Assembly: GCA_029931535.1 (NCBI GenBank)
Contig: JAQPZY010001128.1
Location: 402,501 to 466,500 of the forward strand
Length of the DNA stretch: 64,000 bases
From: Margaritifera margaritifera
Lineage: Eukaryota > Mollusca > Bivalvia > Unionida > Margaritiferidae
Direction: 5' to 3'
Shown: piece by piece, positions 48,509 through 60,229 of the stretch
Numbering within the stretch: the stretch's first letter is position 1
Layout: every line of letters begins with the position of its first letter
Position numbers and translations under genes: made by a program
Notes under the pieces: model-generated
What the model was told of the DNA's origin: nothing
What the model saw: the letters and a program-made list of their open reading frames with translations, nothing else
Database searches by the model: none

Positions 48509-48949
48509 GAACTGTATTGAATGTTATTTCTGGGGCATGTAGTACATTTACAGGAAAACCTTTATAGAAAGATAACCCATGTTGCCAACGAGAAATGAGT
48601 CTTTCAAGATAGGTGATCTCTTCTTGGAAGTCACCTGGTTATGGTGCCTTTTGCATGTCTTTTTTTGTTTCTGTCTTCATGTTTATCGAATCACTATATC
48701 ATAATGAACTCAGTAATTCCATTCTGTGCAAAAAGAAAGAGTTTCCAAAAGTAGCAAGGGTACACATTTGTAACGTGATTATTCAAATTCTTTGAGGGAG
48801 AGATGTGAGAAATGTTTAGAGAACCTGGAGTTGGTTTGTACAGTATTAATCAGAAACTTGGATAATCAATGTTTGCATAATTGAAGCTCAAGGGTGTACT
48901 GATTTGTCCAGTTAATATATGTAACTTTTTTCAATCATTTTGCTTCCAG

Positions 48950-49081
48950 GAATTGTTGTCTAGAACATCGCTGGAAACCCATAAGCTGGACCTGATGGCA
49001 GAAATTTCCAGCTTGAAGTTAAAATTAGCCACCTCAGACAAGGAGAGGCGAGAGTTGGAAGAACGGTTTAGAAATACACAG
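48950..49081 (+). CDS. PPFIBP: Internal exon of a liprin-beta (PPFIBP1/2-like) gene
   Basis: Liprin-beta is a cytoplasmic scaffold: an N-terminal coiled coil and C-terminal SAM domains, partnering liprin-alpha at adhesion and presynaptic sites. This 132-nt segment encodes 44 residues starting ELLSRTSLETHKLDLMAEIS and ending in the charged heptad-like ERRELEERFRNTQ, which I recognise as the conserved coiled-coil block of vertebrate liprin-beta. It is preceded by a pyrimidine-rich acceptor (tttgcttccag) and followed by a consensus donor (cag|gtatgt). Both ends are phase 0. The open frame runs on upstream to 48881, but that part is intronic. I found no neighbouring exon with confidence, so flanking introns must be long (more than about 14 kb on the right if the gene continues). 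Codon use is more GC-rich than the flanks. The family assignment is from memory of the conserved block. Confidence 0.8.
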
Positions 49082-49199
49082 GTATGTTAACCTACTTATA
49101 AGGTCTCTTAAGTCTTAAAAGCTGTCAGAATGTATCCGTTTTGGACAAGTGCTTCTAGAACTATGTTCTAGATTAATCATGCAGGTTTTTATTGAGCTG

Positions 49200-49640
49200 A
49201 GCTCAAAGACCTTTGATCCATTTAATTACTTCTACTCCTAAACTACTAATACATGTAGGACATTTGTACAACTTGACTTGGACATTAATCTTCAGGTTTT
49301 GGTAATCTAAAATGAATATTGTGACACTCAGTATGGCTGCCACAGTGGCCAGCTTTAATCTCATTGCTTCTTCAAATAATCTATAAGGACAGTCATGAAA
49401 CTTGACAGCCACGTTTGTCGTAAAGCACTAGTTGGTTCCAAATGAAAATTAAGCCCTGTTTGCTGCCACCATGGCCATCTTGAAAATCTTGTTATAGTTC
49501 CTACTACTTAAAAGCTACTAAGACGATCATCATGTAACTTGAAATACACATTTGTTCTGAGATCTAGTTTGCCACAAATGAAAATGGTGCCTTCTCTTAT
49601 GCTCAATATGGTCAGGATGGCAGTGATCTGAAAAATCGGG
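49200..49640 (+). repeat. Tandem-body repeat, family D, next to the liprin-beta exon
   Basis: Three units of about 130 bp with 'cagtatggctgccacagtgg', 'catcttgaaaatcttgttat' and 'aaatgaaaatggtgccttct'. Starts about 120 bp downstream of the exon donor. Confidence 0.8.
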
Positions 49641-50654
49641 TTACAGCTGTACGAGTCAGCTATGGTATTTATGTATTTACCATATATTTTAGGACATTGT
49701 ACAAACTGGAACATCCTAAAATATTTTTTTTAATATTTTTTTTTTTGCGCTGTAAGTTTTGGGACATTTCATGTCAATAATTTATTTCTTGACTAAAGTT
49801 TTGGGACGTTTGTACCCAACTGTGAGCTTCTTTGATGGGCTTAGTTTTTGTATTCAACTAGCATGAATAATTAATTATCCAGATATAACTCTAATCCCTG
49901 AGTTGACTGAACAATATAAGGTGTTTGATGGAAAGGTCTGCTTACCAAATTGAGTAGGCATTTTGGTTTTCCCTTCACAGTGATAGCAATACTACACTAC
50001 CCAATAAAGCTGAAACAAATACCAAATTTTCCTGTTTGAATATTCAGTGAATATATTCGGATATAATTCAAATATATATCAGTGATAATAAAGGTATCAT
50101 ATCCATCCTTTTTTCTTTGTCTGCTTTGGTATATATTGCTACCTCCTACTCCGAGCCAAGTTGTATTGAAAACACTATGAATTCAGTCATCTAAATCAAA
50201 TTAAATTACATTTTAGTTTCTTGTATAAAAATGTTTTGAGGATTTAGACTTAAAATCAAATGAATGTAGCCGTTTTATTTTCCCTGTTTATCTTCAAACT
50301 CAGTATGACCATGCATGTTTCTTTAGTGCTGAAGATGGACAGCAGTAAAGAATGGCAGAAACTCAATTAAGTTCAGTTAATGCCAGGACAATCTCAGAAA
50401 TTTCTCAGGGAAATGATCTGTTCACAATCACACGGATATGTGGCCAGTTCAATTTAATTAAATTTGTGTACATTGATTACAGGTCTTCGGAATTTGTCAT
50501 ATTTGCTGAACATGCCTAGTGGGACTGACTTGTTTTAACTGAAGCACATACACGGTTTTGCCATGATTTTTTTAATAATCGGCACATTGCAACAGGTGTG
50601 AAATGGTCTTATGGCTTTTGTAAACAGTATAACATTACCACTACCAGGACTTGG

Positions 50655-50790
50655 TACCATATATACTCATAAGTCAGGTCCAACTGCAAACAACATACAC
50701 CCTAATCTGCCGTCACATAATGTTCTGGCAGATCAGGGTCTATGTTGTTTGTTCTACTGATTACACCTAAGAAATTGCATAGACCCTGAT
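50655..50790 (-). mobile_element. Double-hairpin MITE, copy 18 (right half lost)
   Basis: Reverse orientation. Left terminus taccatatatactc, hairpin 2 complete, linker (ctgattacacctaag), then only the first arm start of hairpin 1 (gcatagaccctgat). The rightmost family member in the window. Confidence 0.85.
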
Positions 50791-51798
50791 TGTGATAATG
50801 AAATGGAATTTGAAGGCTTTTAAGAGGAATGGGTCAGAGATGATTTTTTACCTCAGTTGCAGCCATGATTGATAGACGTTTTAGATTGTGATGTAAAAAA
50901 TTGTTCAAGAAGTTTTATTGACCAGTTTTAGTAAAATTATTATATTTTTTGAACTAATAGTGCTAGAAACTTCAAATTTGGACCAAAATACTGAAAATTG
51001 AATTGTCTTGATTTTGTTCAAATAATATTTGAGGATTTCGTTCATCTTCATGGACAAAAAATTCACTGAAGTTCAAGGGAAGTTTTTTAATTAATGTTTT
51101 TTTTTTCTTTCTTCTAAGTCATATTTCAAAATGCAGTTGTGAACATATACTTTGGCAAATGATAACAAAACATATATCATTGTGTTGTAAATGTTATTAC
51201 CTTTTTAGAGATATATACTTGTAGTTTTATATACTTTAATGAAAAGATAACAGTGTTACAACATTTTTTATTAAACATGGTGAAGGTCATCATAATTTCT
51301 TCTGCTGCTGTTGTATGGTGCTCTGTTTTACTACACTGTATTTAGAATTGCTTCTCAGGTATCAGACACTGCAGTTAAAATTGGTAAACAGGATAAAATG
51401 GGTTAAGGGAATATAATAGACCACCAGTGCCTGCTAAATCAACTGTCATACACAATACACAACTGTTTGAAAAAGTTTATCGCCACATACCCCCCCCCCT
51501 CCATTCATCTTAATCTTTTTAATTTAGAGTCAGAAATGCAGACAGCAGTTCCAAATCATTCCCATATAACACAAGTCTCTTGTCATTGTAATCCTACAGT
51601 TACATATATAACTCTACCATTGACTGGAACAGAACCATTTAAGTTTTGCGGTGGAGGGATTTGCTATTATATTAAATTGTACTACTCCCTGTTTTTGCTG
51701 TACACTAGTGCAAAGTCATAGTTATAAACACAAGTTTGAATGAATATAGGGTTTCCTTTTTCTTTTAGAGAATGACTAAACTGTTTTTATGGAGATTA

Positions 51799-52343
51799 CT
51801 CTTTACTAGGGCTGTCAAAAACCACGGAAAACTTCACCCGGGTACCCGTTGCGCCGTTTAACGGGTAACCGGGTACTCGTTAGAACATGAAAGACATGTA
51901 CAACCCCTATAATAACTGTGTTTTGTTAGACACACATGCAGCGCTTCTAAAATGGCAATAGCAAACAGGGCTACAGCGACTGCGTGGTCACGTGGTATCA
52001 CTGGTACATACCAGTGACACCACGTGACCACGCAGTCGCTGAAGTGATATGTTAACACGAGTAGTCTACATATTAGTGTTGTTTTGAACTGTGAAGCACA
52101 GCCCAGCGTGCAGCAGCCATTTAGTAGTGGGCCGCTGATGCATAACGGGTGGTCCTACTCCTAAATATAGACTGGAGCTGCAACTCAGACCAGCGTACTG
52201 CTGATGATATATGATATTTTGATAGTGTTGTCGAAAAATTATTTTTGTGAACGGGTACTTGTCATTAATTTTCAATGCCCGGGTTTTTCACTATGGTCGG
52301 GTACCCGGTTACCCGGGTACCCGTTGACAGCCCTACTCTTTAC
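51799..52343. mobile_element. hAT-type MITE with intact 8-bp target duplication
   Basis: Element 51807-52335 (529 bp) with 12-bp terminal repeats TAGGGCTGTCAA/ttgacagccctA, flanked on both sides by CTCTTTAC (51799-51806 and 52336-52343). Subterminal 'cgggtacccg' and 'cgggtaacc' repeats occur at both ends. A 68-bp near-perfect palindrome lies in the middle. No transposase. The 8-bp duplication and end sequence identify the hAT superfamily. Confidence 0.93.
51974..52041. repeat. 68-bp near-perfect palindrome
   Basis: From cagcgactgcgtggtcacgt to its inverse acgtgaccacgcagtcgctg, centred on ggtacatacc, with a single mismatched pair. It could extrude as a cruciform, or fold as a hairpin if transcribed. 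Confidence 0.93.
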
Positions 52344-53469
52344 ACATGAAATCAAATAGTTTACTTCCAAACTTTGTCCAGGCAGTTATACACACTTCTT
52401 AAATTGTTCATATGAAGTACATTTACATTATGAGGTCAGTACCCTTGACCTCCTGTATGAATCTCAGTTAAAGTATTTTTCAAGCCTAAATACATGTTTC
52501 TTTTTAGAAACTTCTAATGTCTGATTTATGAATTTTTATTGTCAGTCAAAAATCAGACCCTTTGGACATGTCCAGTAAATATGAATGTTTGGAATATACA
52601 TTGTTTCACAAGTTAGTGTGAGTGTATCACGAAAAAAATTAGATATTTGGATTCAAATGGAATCTAGCAGAAAAATGATAGAAATTATGCTTCTATGACT
52701 GCACGTTTTCAATGGAATCATTATTATGAATACAGTGAGATCGACTGGTGAGTACACGTATTGTAACTATTTACACTTCATTTGCTAATTTTCTTATACA
52801 TGTATACATGTATATACATGTATGTACCAATGAAAGGTTCTCTGCCAAGAAAGTAAATATTAAATATGTAATAACTGTTTCAAGTATTTCTTGTTTAACA
52901 TGCATGAAGTTGGTAATTGTATTACTGAGGTCTGTAGTTTAGTACCCCCTCCCCCCACCTTCTTGCATAGCTAAGAGGATACACATGCAATATTTTCTTA
53001 AGTTAAATGACTTGGTTGGATATTGCATGATATGGTACATATCATGATGGCACTTTGAGGACCCCGACCATCATGCTATAGCAGTGTTTCACTGAATTCT
53101 GATTTAAATCTTTTTTTTTCAGCTCTACTACGCAACTGTTTTAGTTGAAATTTGATTGTCTTTTATCAGTATAAAACAGAAAAAAGTCAGGAAATTGCAT
53201 GGTTTTAGCATTGTACACTCTGTTTAGACCAGGCCACTTATAGCTATGAAAATAGTAATTCAACAATAAATCTACTGACAAGCAGAATAGTTTTCTCAGA
53301 AACATGATAATCAAGCACCAAAAAACTCTTTAGTTTACATAGTGACTTCTGACTTGAAATAATCACTTTTGAGTAACTCTTTATCAATTACAGTAGTGGC
53401 AACTTCAATTACTGTGATGACTGCATAAGTGAAAGAAAGACCCACACTTTCTGCCCATTTTTTTTTTAG

Positions 53470-54400
53470 CTCTACTGGTCATAGACCAGAATCACTTATC
53501 GGATGGTCTGTTGTCTGTCTGTCCATCCATTAGCAGAGGTTTGTTATTGCTCCTCCTCCTAAACTACTTGGATAATTGCAATGAAACTTATACACACATC
53601 ATCTCATGGTCTAGTTGTTGCTATATGAAAATGGCATTGCTTGGATATTCAATATGGCCACCACAGTGGCCATCTTGAAAATCTTGTTATTGTTACTGCT
53701 TCTGAATGGATGGTCATATCAACATGGGGTGTCCACTGAAAGACTTCTTATGATGTCTAGTGTCTCCTAAATGAAAATGGTGCCAATCTGATGTCCAATA
53801 TGGCTGCCACAGTAGCTATCTTGAAAATTTTCTTAATGCTACTTCTCCTACATGGATAAAAATGGTAACGATCAGATATCCAATATGGCCAACATGGCAG
53901 CCATCTTAAAAATGTTATCGCAACTCTACCTGAACAGAAATTCATATTGACATGGAGTTTTCACCATAAGACTTCTTTTGATGTCCACTTGGTCTTAAAT
54001 GAAAATGGTGCCAATCTTACATCCACCCAATATGGCCACCATAGCATGGAAAATCTTTTTATCTCTACTCCTCCTGAAAGGAAAGTCATATCTTGAAAAT
54101 ATTGTTATCTCTAATCCTTCCAAATGGATGGAATATCAACATGCGGTTTTCACCAATAGACTTCTTATGATACCTACTTGATATTAAATGAAAATGGTTC
54201 CATTTGTACATCCAACATTGCTGCCATGACAACTGTCTTGAAAATCTTGTTGTCACAACTCTCCCTGAGAGTTTAGTCATTATGACATGGGATTGTGACC
54301 AAAAGACTTCTGTTGTTGTCTACATGTACATTGTCCTAAATGAAAAGGGTGCCAATCTGACATCCTGTATGTGCACCACAGCAGCTAATTTGAAAAAGTT
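53470..54400 (+). repeat. Tandem-body repeat, family D, with head
   Basis: Head 'tgttgtctgtctgtccatcc', then about seven units with 'aatatggctgccacagtagc', 'tcttgaaaattttctta', 'agacttcttatgatgtc' and 'aatgaaaatggtgccaatct'. Confidence 0.85.
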
Positions 54401-54495
54401 TGTTATGGTTGAAGAATATCAGAGACGGTTTAAACACTCGACAGTTAAAAGGAAGAAATGGTCTTGTCTTGAATTTGTGGAAATTCTTTTTGCCC

Positions 54496-54526
54496 AGTAG
54501 AGCATCAGTCCCTTCGAGGGACTCTT
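54496..54526 (+). repeat. Short hairpin repeat 'gagcatcagtccc', copy 1
   Basis: agtagagcatcagtcccttc followed by gagggactcttg forms a small hairpin (gtccc/gggac). A second copy is at 62253. Confidence 0.4.
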
Positions 54527-55159
54527 GTTGTTTGTTTCCTTGTGTGATTGGATTTATTTGTATAAGAGCAAAAGAGAGAAAAACAAGCCAAGAATAAAAA
54601 GAATAAAGGTATATATGACTTGCTACATTTTGATCAAAGATTGTATAATTATTTTGGTATTAGGTGCAGCATTGGGGAGTTGGGGCAGTAATTTCTCATT
54701 TCAAAAGGTTTGAGACAAACTTTCTAAGTGAATCTTTTTGTTCCTAAGTTTTGGGACAAGGACATTTTTTATATTTTAATAGCAGTAATACATTTTCAGC
54801 TACTATTGCTTTGCTTTCCTTTCCTTTTCTAGAATTAACAATCCTCGATGCTAATTATTCTCACCTCCAATTAGTATTGGAGGACCAGAATTAAAAATTA
54901 GTCACAGCCAACATACGGAACACTCTCCTCTTTTTCCTTGGACGATGTATGCTTTACATATGTGTTATTATTGCTCATTGAAATTTGACTTCGTTTTCGG
55001 TTTTAAATGTATTTTTGGCATTTCACCTATCTTTTTGTATCAATTGAATGTTTGTCCCCTCAGTCCTTGCTCTATTTGAGTGTTATCTGTGTTCTTTTTT
55101 GTAAATTTTAGTGTTTTTTTTGTACCTTGCTTAGCAAGCAGTGCTTCATTACATTTTAT

Positions 55160-57864
55160 ACCCCCTTGATTTTTCTGGTGCTAGGGTAAGTAGTGTTTAC
55201 CCTTTTTGATTCCAGATTTTTTGTTTTGTGTAAATTTTTATCTTTCAGAGTATATAAGGTGTGGGCAAAAGAAGGCCCTGTAGGACACTCACCCCACCTG
55301 CTTGGATGGTTGTCCATTTTGTTGTTTTTGGTCTGAGCAGGTGTGGGACTTAGCTGAAAATCACTGTACATACAGGGAGAGGAAGAAGGGATCCTCTTCC
55401 TTCTCATCTTCAATGGACAAACCCCTCTGTTTCCAGTAGGGGTCTGGATCTCTTCCCATGTTTGGAAAGACTTCTGCCCCAGTGGGGCAAGAACATTCTG
55501 TGACCTCTGGTTTGAAGATCACCTAAGGGCCAAGGATCCCCGATGCTAGTAACAATGCCATCAGTGCCGATGAGGAATTGATCCTTGGCCCCTCGCATGG
55601 GGAGGCAAGACATCTTAAAGTGAGTTGTGCCTTCCGCTTAGGGACAAGTAGTGTCCTCTCAAGGTCGGTGTTCTGGTGAATGATATTGATGAATCAGACC
55701 TTTTTGAGAGGGAAGAGCAGCGATCTTATTCGGATAGATCTAATGTGGGCTTATCCATCAGGGCTTTGTCACCAGACCAGACTTCGTCTGGTGACTGGAC
55801 ACCAGGCACCGGTCATTGGTCACCAGGTGCCAGTCACCGGGGTTTTGAACACTGGTCACCAGGATTTAATTTTCAGTCTGGGGATGCAGATCAGATTGAT
55901 ACCCCTCTGTTTCTATGTTACCATTAGGGAGGAGGATGGGACGAGCATCCCCCCTCCCCATGTTCCCTTTTAATCCCTATGGAATGTGGGGACCCCACTT
56001 TCCAGGAAGTGAGTCTACCTTATCCCACCATGCTGCCATGTATGTCCCTACCTTGGTTTCAGTCTTTCCAGCAGCCCTAGTTTTTCCTACCTTTTTGTCA
56101 GACTCCCTATTTTTCCCTAATTTTTCCAAAGTGGCCGTACTATCCCTATTTTTTTCAGTTTTATGTTGAAAATGGATTACACACTGCATAAATGGCTATA
56201 AGAAAGTGAATTCAGGTATGGTCTCTGTGATGTGGAGCAGTGTGCCGTTTTGGTAATTTCACCATGTATTTGGGCCATATGACTTGAGATAAGCACTGCA
56301 GCAACTGTACGTTGTAATTTGTTTAAACTGATAGGAGTACTTAGATTACATTATTATAATTATGAGTAGGTACATATATTTAATCAGCTGCCACTAGAAC
56401 AAGCAATTTTATTTTTGTTTACTTTCTAAAACATCACTAAAACATGATGGTACAAAACATTGTAAGGTTATTATGAAACAACCCCTATAAATGAACATGA
56501 GAGCACATGCACATATGTCTTTACACCATAGTGATTAAGGATGTTACAGTGAGTAAACTCAACTTTACAATTACATGTTTAAGGGGACAATTCAAACCTG
56601 AATATAAATCTTTTGAACTTTGTTAATTTTTGGTGACGTTTTGGAAACTAGAAACAAATAAATTAATTGTTCTGGTGGCAGACGAATAAATATTTTTACC
56701 TATTTGTAATTAAAAATAATGTAATCTAGGTACGCCTATCAGTTGCAGTTAATTACAATTTATAATTTCTGCCATGCTCATTTGAAGCCATGTAGCCAAA
56801 CTATGTTGTGCAATGACCAAAATGGGTACATGAACCTTAAGAACATAGAGGCAACCTGAACTAAAGAGACAGCTCGTATGTAAGAAGGTAGGTCAAGTAA
56901 AGGTTTTATTTTTTTCAGTAATTTATATAAATTCACACTATATTTCATTTTAAAGTATCCCTATTGTCCCTTACTTTTTCACAAAGGATTGCCAGAAAGA
57001 CTATGGTTTCAAGGTAGGGAGGATGTGATGGGCCATGGACCCGTTCCGTCCAGCCCAGCGTGGACCAACAAAAAGGAAGGGGTCCACCATTCACCCCCTA
57101 GATGATCTTGAAGGGATCAGTGTTCTTGTTTGTCTATGAGGTCCACTAGTAGGCTTAGTCCAGTCACCCCTCATGAGTGGTTTTGGAATGAGGGCAGTCT
57201 CCCTCGCTGGAGAGAGATACTAGGAGGGACAGTCCTGTCTTGCCATGTGAGTGGTCTCAGGATGATGCTATTTCCTCCATTTGGGTCTCCAGCACCTTCC
57301 CACCTGTCGAGCCAGATGTTGGAGGAGGAGGAACTTTGGATGTTCGATAAGGCGGTGAACAAAGTTTACTGCCTCCTTTCCCCAGACTTGCATCTGAAGC
57401 CCTCTGGCACTGAGGACAAAATGATTATCCAGTCTCGAGAGGCTGTTGGGAGCAGCATTTTGTCCATACCTTCTGCTCCTGCACTTTGCGATATTCTGGG
57501 AGCTTACACAGAACTTTTCCCGGGGACAAGAGTTTGCCAGGCAGCTATCGAGTCCATTTGCCAGCTTGGCCCCATATGCCTGTTCCCCATCGACTCTGGG
57601 GTGTCACAAGTGGGGATATCAGCTGGCGCCTGGGCTCACTCTAGTGATGATTACTTCACATGCTGATCTCCTTTCAGAGGCCTTCAGTCTCTTCAAGGAG
57701 GAATCATTGTCTCCAGCAGTGCCTCTGTGTTTGCTAGAGACTAGCGAAAACGTTCCATCATGTGCTTTCCATGTCGACGGCGCTCTCTGCAGAACTTCTT
57801 CACCTCAGCAGGAATGCCTCCTTGGAGACTTCGAAGTCTCTTGATGGACCACAGCAAGAACCTT
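55160..57864 (+). pseudogene. DIRS-like retrotransposon, 5' (gag-like) region, interrupted
   Basis: GC-richer, coding-like sequence broken by stops and frameshifts. Recognisable stretches include LWFEDHLRAKDPRC (from about 55512), 'DWTPGTGHWSPGASHRG' (55790) and a 178-codon frame from 57130. It is assigned to the retrotransposon because it lies directly upstream of RNase H and tyrosine-recombinase domains on the same strand, and its composition resembles DIRS/Ngaro gag. It is interrupted by an inserted element at 56045-57020. The gag assignment itself is inferred from position. Confidence 0.5.
56045..57020. mobile_element. Inserted TIR element within the DIRS gag region
   Basis: 976 bp between TCCCTACCTTGGTTTCAG (then tctttccagca) and the inverse (tgccagaaagactatggttt, caaggtaggga). 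AT-rich, unlike the flanking coding-like sequence. No clear target duplication. Superfamily unknown. Confidence 0.65.
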
Positions 57865-59335
57865 TTAACTCTTTAACTACTAGTGCTACTGTAGTGGCTC
57901 ACTGCTTTGCTTTGCTGCTGGGGTCACTACTACAGATGATTTGGGGGCTGACTACCAGACCCAGATGCTTTTCAACTGATGATTTGGGGATATGGGCTGA
58001 TTGTTTTAGTTATTTTCTGTATAATAAACTGATTTATAGACTAAAACCATGCATATATAAAAGCTATAACTACCTTATGTCTGTTTGATTCTTTTATCCT
58101 GCTGACATCCACAAGATTGATATAAAATCGATGAATAGAACACAAAACACTATTTGTAAACACTAAAATTTATCTGCCTTTTATGTAAAGTTATTTGGTC
58201 AAATATACACATGTAATTACTTAAAAATGTTTAACTAGTCACTGTGTTCTTTATTTCTTAAGTTGCTTTTCATGAAATTTATGGAAGCAGTTATGCTTTA
58301 TGCACAGACGGACATTGCACTGTTTGCACATGATGGACACCTCATGCCACCTTTTTTCTTTGGAACACCGTTTGCATCGCCCTGGTTTTTCAGCATGTGT
58401 GGGCCAGTGTGCATTTCCACAGTTATCAGTTACAGATATGGCCTTTCTCTTTCTTGATCCATGAAATGTCCCTATCATCTGCTGTGCAAGTGCAATTCGA
58501 AAATCAAGTTGTCTCTGTCTGATTTCTTTCTTTTTTTTTGGTAACAAGTTTGTGGTTGGGCGACTCCTGCATAGTTATTAATGCACTGACTAAAGAAACA
58601 TCAAAGCAGAACCAATACAGATATTGTCACCATTTGGTAACTTTGCAGCAGGTAGAGTGCTGTATCCTTTTCTGGTCTGCCAGGTCAACTCTAAACATGT
58701 ATGTATTGTAGAGTTTCAAGACAATCAGAGCTGGCACTTCCTGGTAGGTTTCATTTTTTTGGATTACAACTTGTTGAGAGATAATGGACAATTTTTTTGT
58801 CCTTCCACACTACAGCACATAGACTTCCTTTTGTCATCAGGACACTGTCACCCCTGTTCTTAAATTTGGCATATTTTATTTCCTCAGGCATTCCCTTTCT
58901 ATTTGCTTGCACTGTACCGAGGCAATAAATTTGTTCTTTCCTTGGTGATTCAAACAGTGCCTGACTGGAGAAAAAATTGTCCATGTAAACTACATGCGAT
59001 TTCCCATGTATTTTGCAGTCAGATCAGTTGCATCACGGGCACCAAGACCCTCTTCTTTTGTGCATCCAGCCTGGCCTTCTTCTTTTCCTGTATACACCTG
59101 GAACTCGTGCACATAACCATTGTGTGGGTCTGCTTGTTCCCAAACCTTTATTTCAAACTTACATGTAGTTGGCTTCACAGGCAAATATTGCTTAAAGGAT
59201 AATCTATCTTTATACACAATCATTCCTTCATCCACACTCTGCTCTTTATGATCCTTGTAATTTGGAAATTTTGTCAATAACTGGAAGACTTTACTTGGAC
59301 ACTCGCTGGCAAACTGGAGACACACAAGGATCCTC
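57865..59335 (-). pseudogene. Truncated piggyBac transposase copy (PGBD4-like)
   Basis: In order on the minus strand: 59325-58990 with SVDEGMIVYKDRLSFKQYLP (first catalytic Asp in SVDE) and KVWEQADPHNGYVHEFQVYT; 58984-58751 with MDNFFSSQALFESP (second Asp) and RKGMPEEIK; 58547-58251 with the C-terminal Cys/His zinc ribbon (CKRCSK ... CKQCNVRLCIKH ... CFHKFH). There is a frameshift near 59000 and stops between the last two parts. TTAACTCTTTAACTACTAG at 57865 is a piggyBac-like terminus with TTAA. The N-terminal third and the other terminus are missing at the junction with the DIRS sequence near 59335. Not functional. Confidence 0.88.
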
Positions 59336-59339
59336 TATC

Positions 59340-59900
59340 AGCTTGGGTCCCTTTGGGATCCACTTTTCACCACCACCTGCATTGGTGGAATAATTGGGAC
59401 CAGTATCTAATCAGAGTCCCAATTCACATCCTTGAACCCCACTCCTTTCTGTACACCGACACATCAGACTCAGAATGGGGTGCTCACCTGGAGCCAGAGG
59501 GTGTAGTTCTTTAGGGATTTGGTCTTGGGATGAAGTGACTCTTCATATAAACTGTTTCTGGCCTCACAGGGGTGTGTCAACCTTATAAGGCATCATTGCG
59601 TTATGGTTGCCTCAGACAACATGTCAGTAGTAGCATACCTCAGGCATCAGGGAGGTACACATGCTCCATCTCTTTGCATGGAAGTCTGAAACCTCCTCTA
59701 ATGGGAAACCTCAGAGGAGATCACTCTCTGAGTCTGCCATATTCCGGGCAAGAGGAATATCCTGCTGGACAGTCTGCCCAGAGGCGGTTGGCCTGAGCAG
59801 TGAATCAGATGGCTTGGGCAGTCAATGCTTTCAGTCTAAAGTGGGATCATCTGCATGCATACTCCTTCCCACCTTTTAAAATAATTCTGCAGGTGCTCCA
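59340..59900 (+). pseudogene. DIRS-like element, RNase H domain remnant
   Basis: Contains LHWWNNWDQYLIRVPIHI and LYTDTSDSEWGAHLEPEG, the start of a DIRS-type RNase H (catalytic Asp in TDTS), then in another frame SWDEVTLHINCF, and further 'QEEYPAGQSAQRRLA', equivalent to the 'G..N..AD.LSR' block. Frameshift near 59515 and in-frame stops. The reverse transcriptase that should precede it is missing, replaced by the piggyBac fragment. Confidence 0.8.
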
Positions 59901-60229
59901 CCAAGTCAGGATCTCAACTGCCTGCCTTATCCTGCATCATCTAGTTTAGGAGGCAATCTGCTTCCGGGGTTTATGATCCAGAGTGGAGAATCTTCTGTGA
60001 TCGGTGCAGTAGGAAATGTGTTAATCATAGCTGTCCCCCTTTCAGTGCAGTTGCAGATTTTCTTCGTTTCCTTTTGAAAAAAGAGAATGTTTAGTGTCCA
60101 TTATTAAGGGCTATAGGGCAGTTCTTTCTAACACTCTCAAATCCTCTAGTGTTTCCGCCATTGGGGCAGACCCTCTTCTATTTGATCTCATCAGGTATTT
60201 TGAGTTTCAGAAACCAGTGTCTCATTCAC

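Noticed and set aside
55676..57844. A host gene in the GC-rich 55.6-57.8 kb region
   Set aside because: Frames are broken, overlap each other, and lie collinear with DIRS RNase H and recombinase remnants. A decayed retrotransposon explains them better.
58251..59325. A domesticated PGBD-type gene
   Set aside because: The reading frame is broken near 59000 and between 58751 and 58547, and the N-terminal region is missing.
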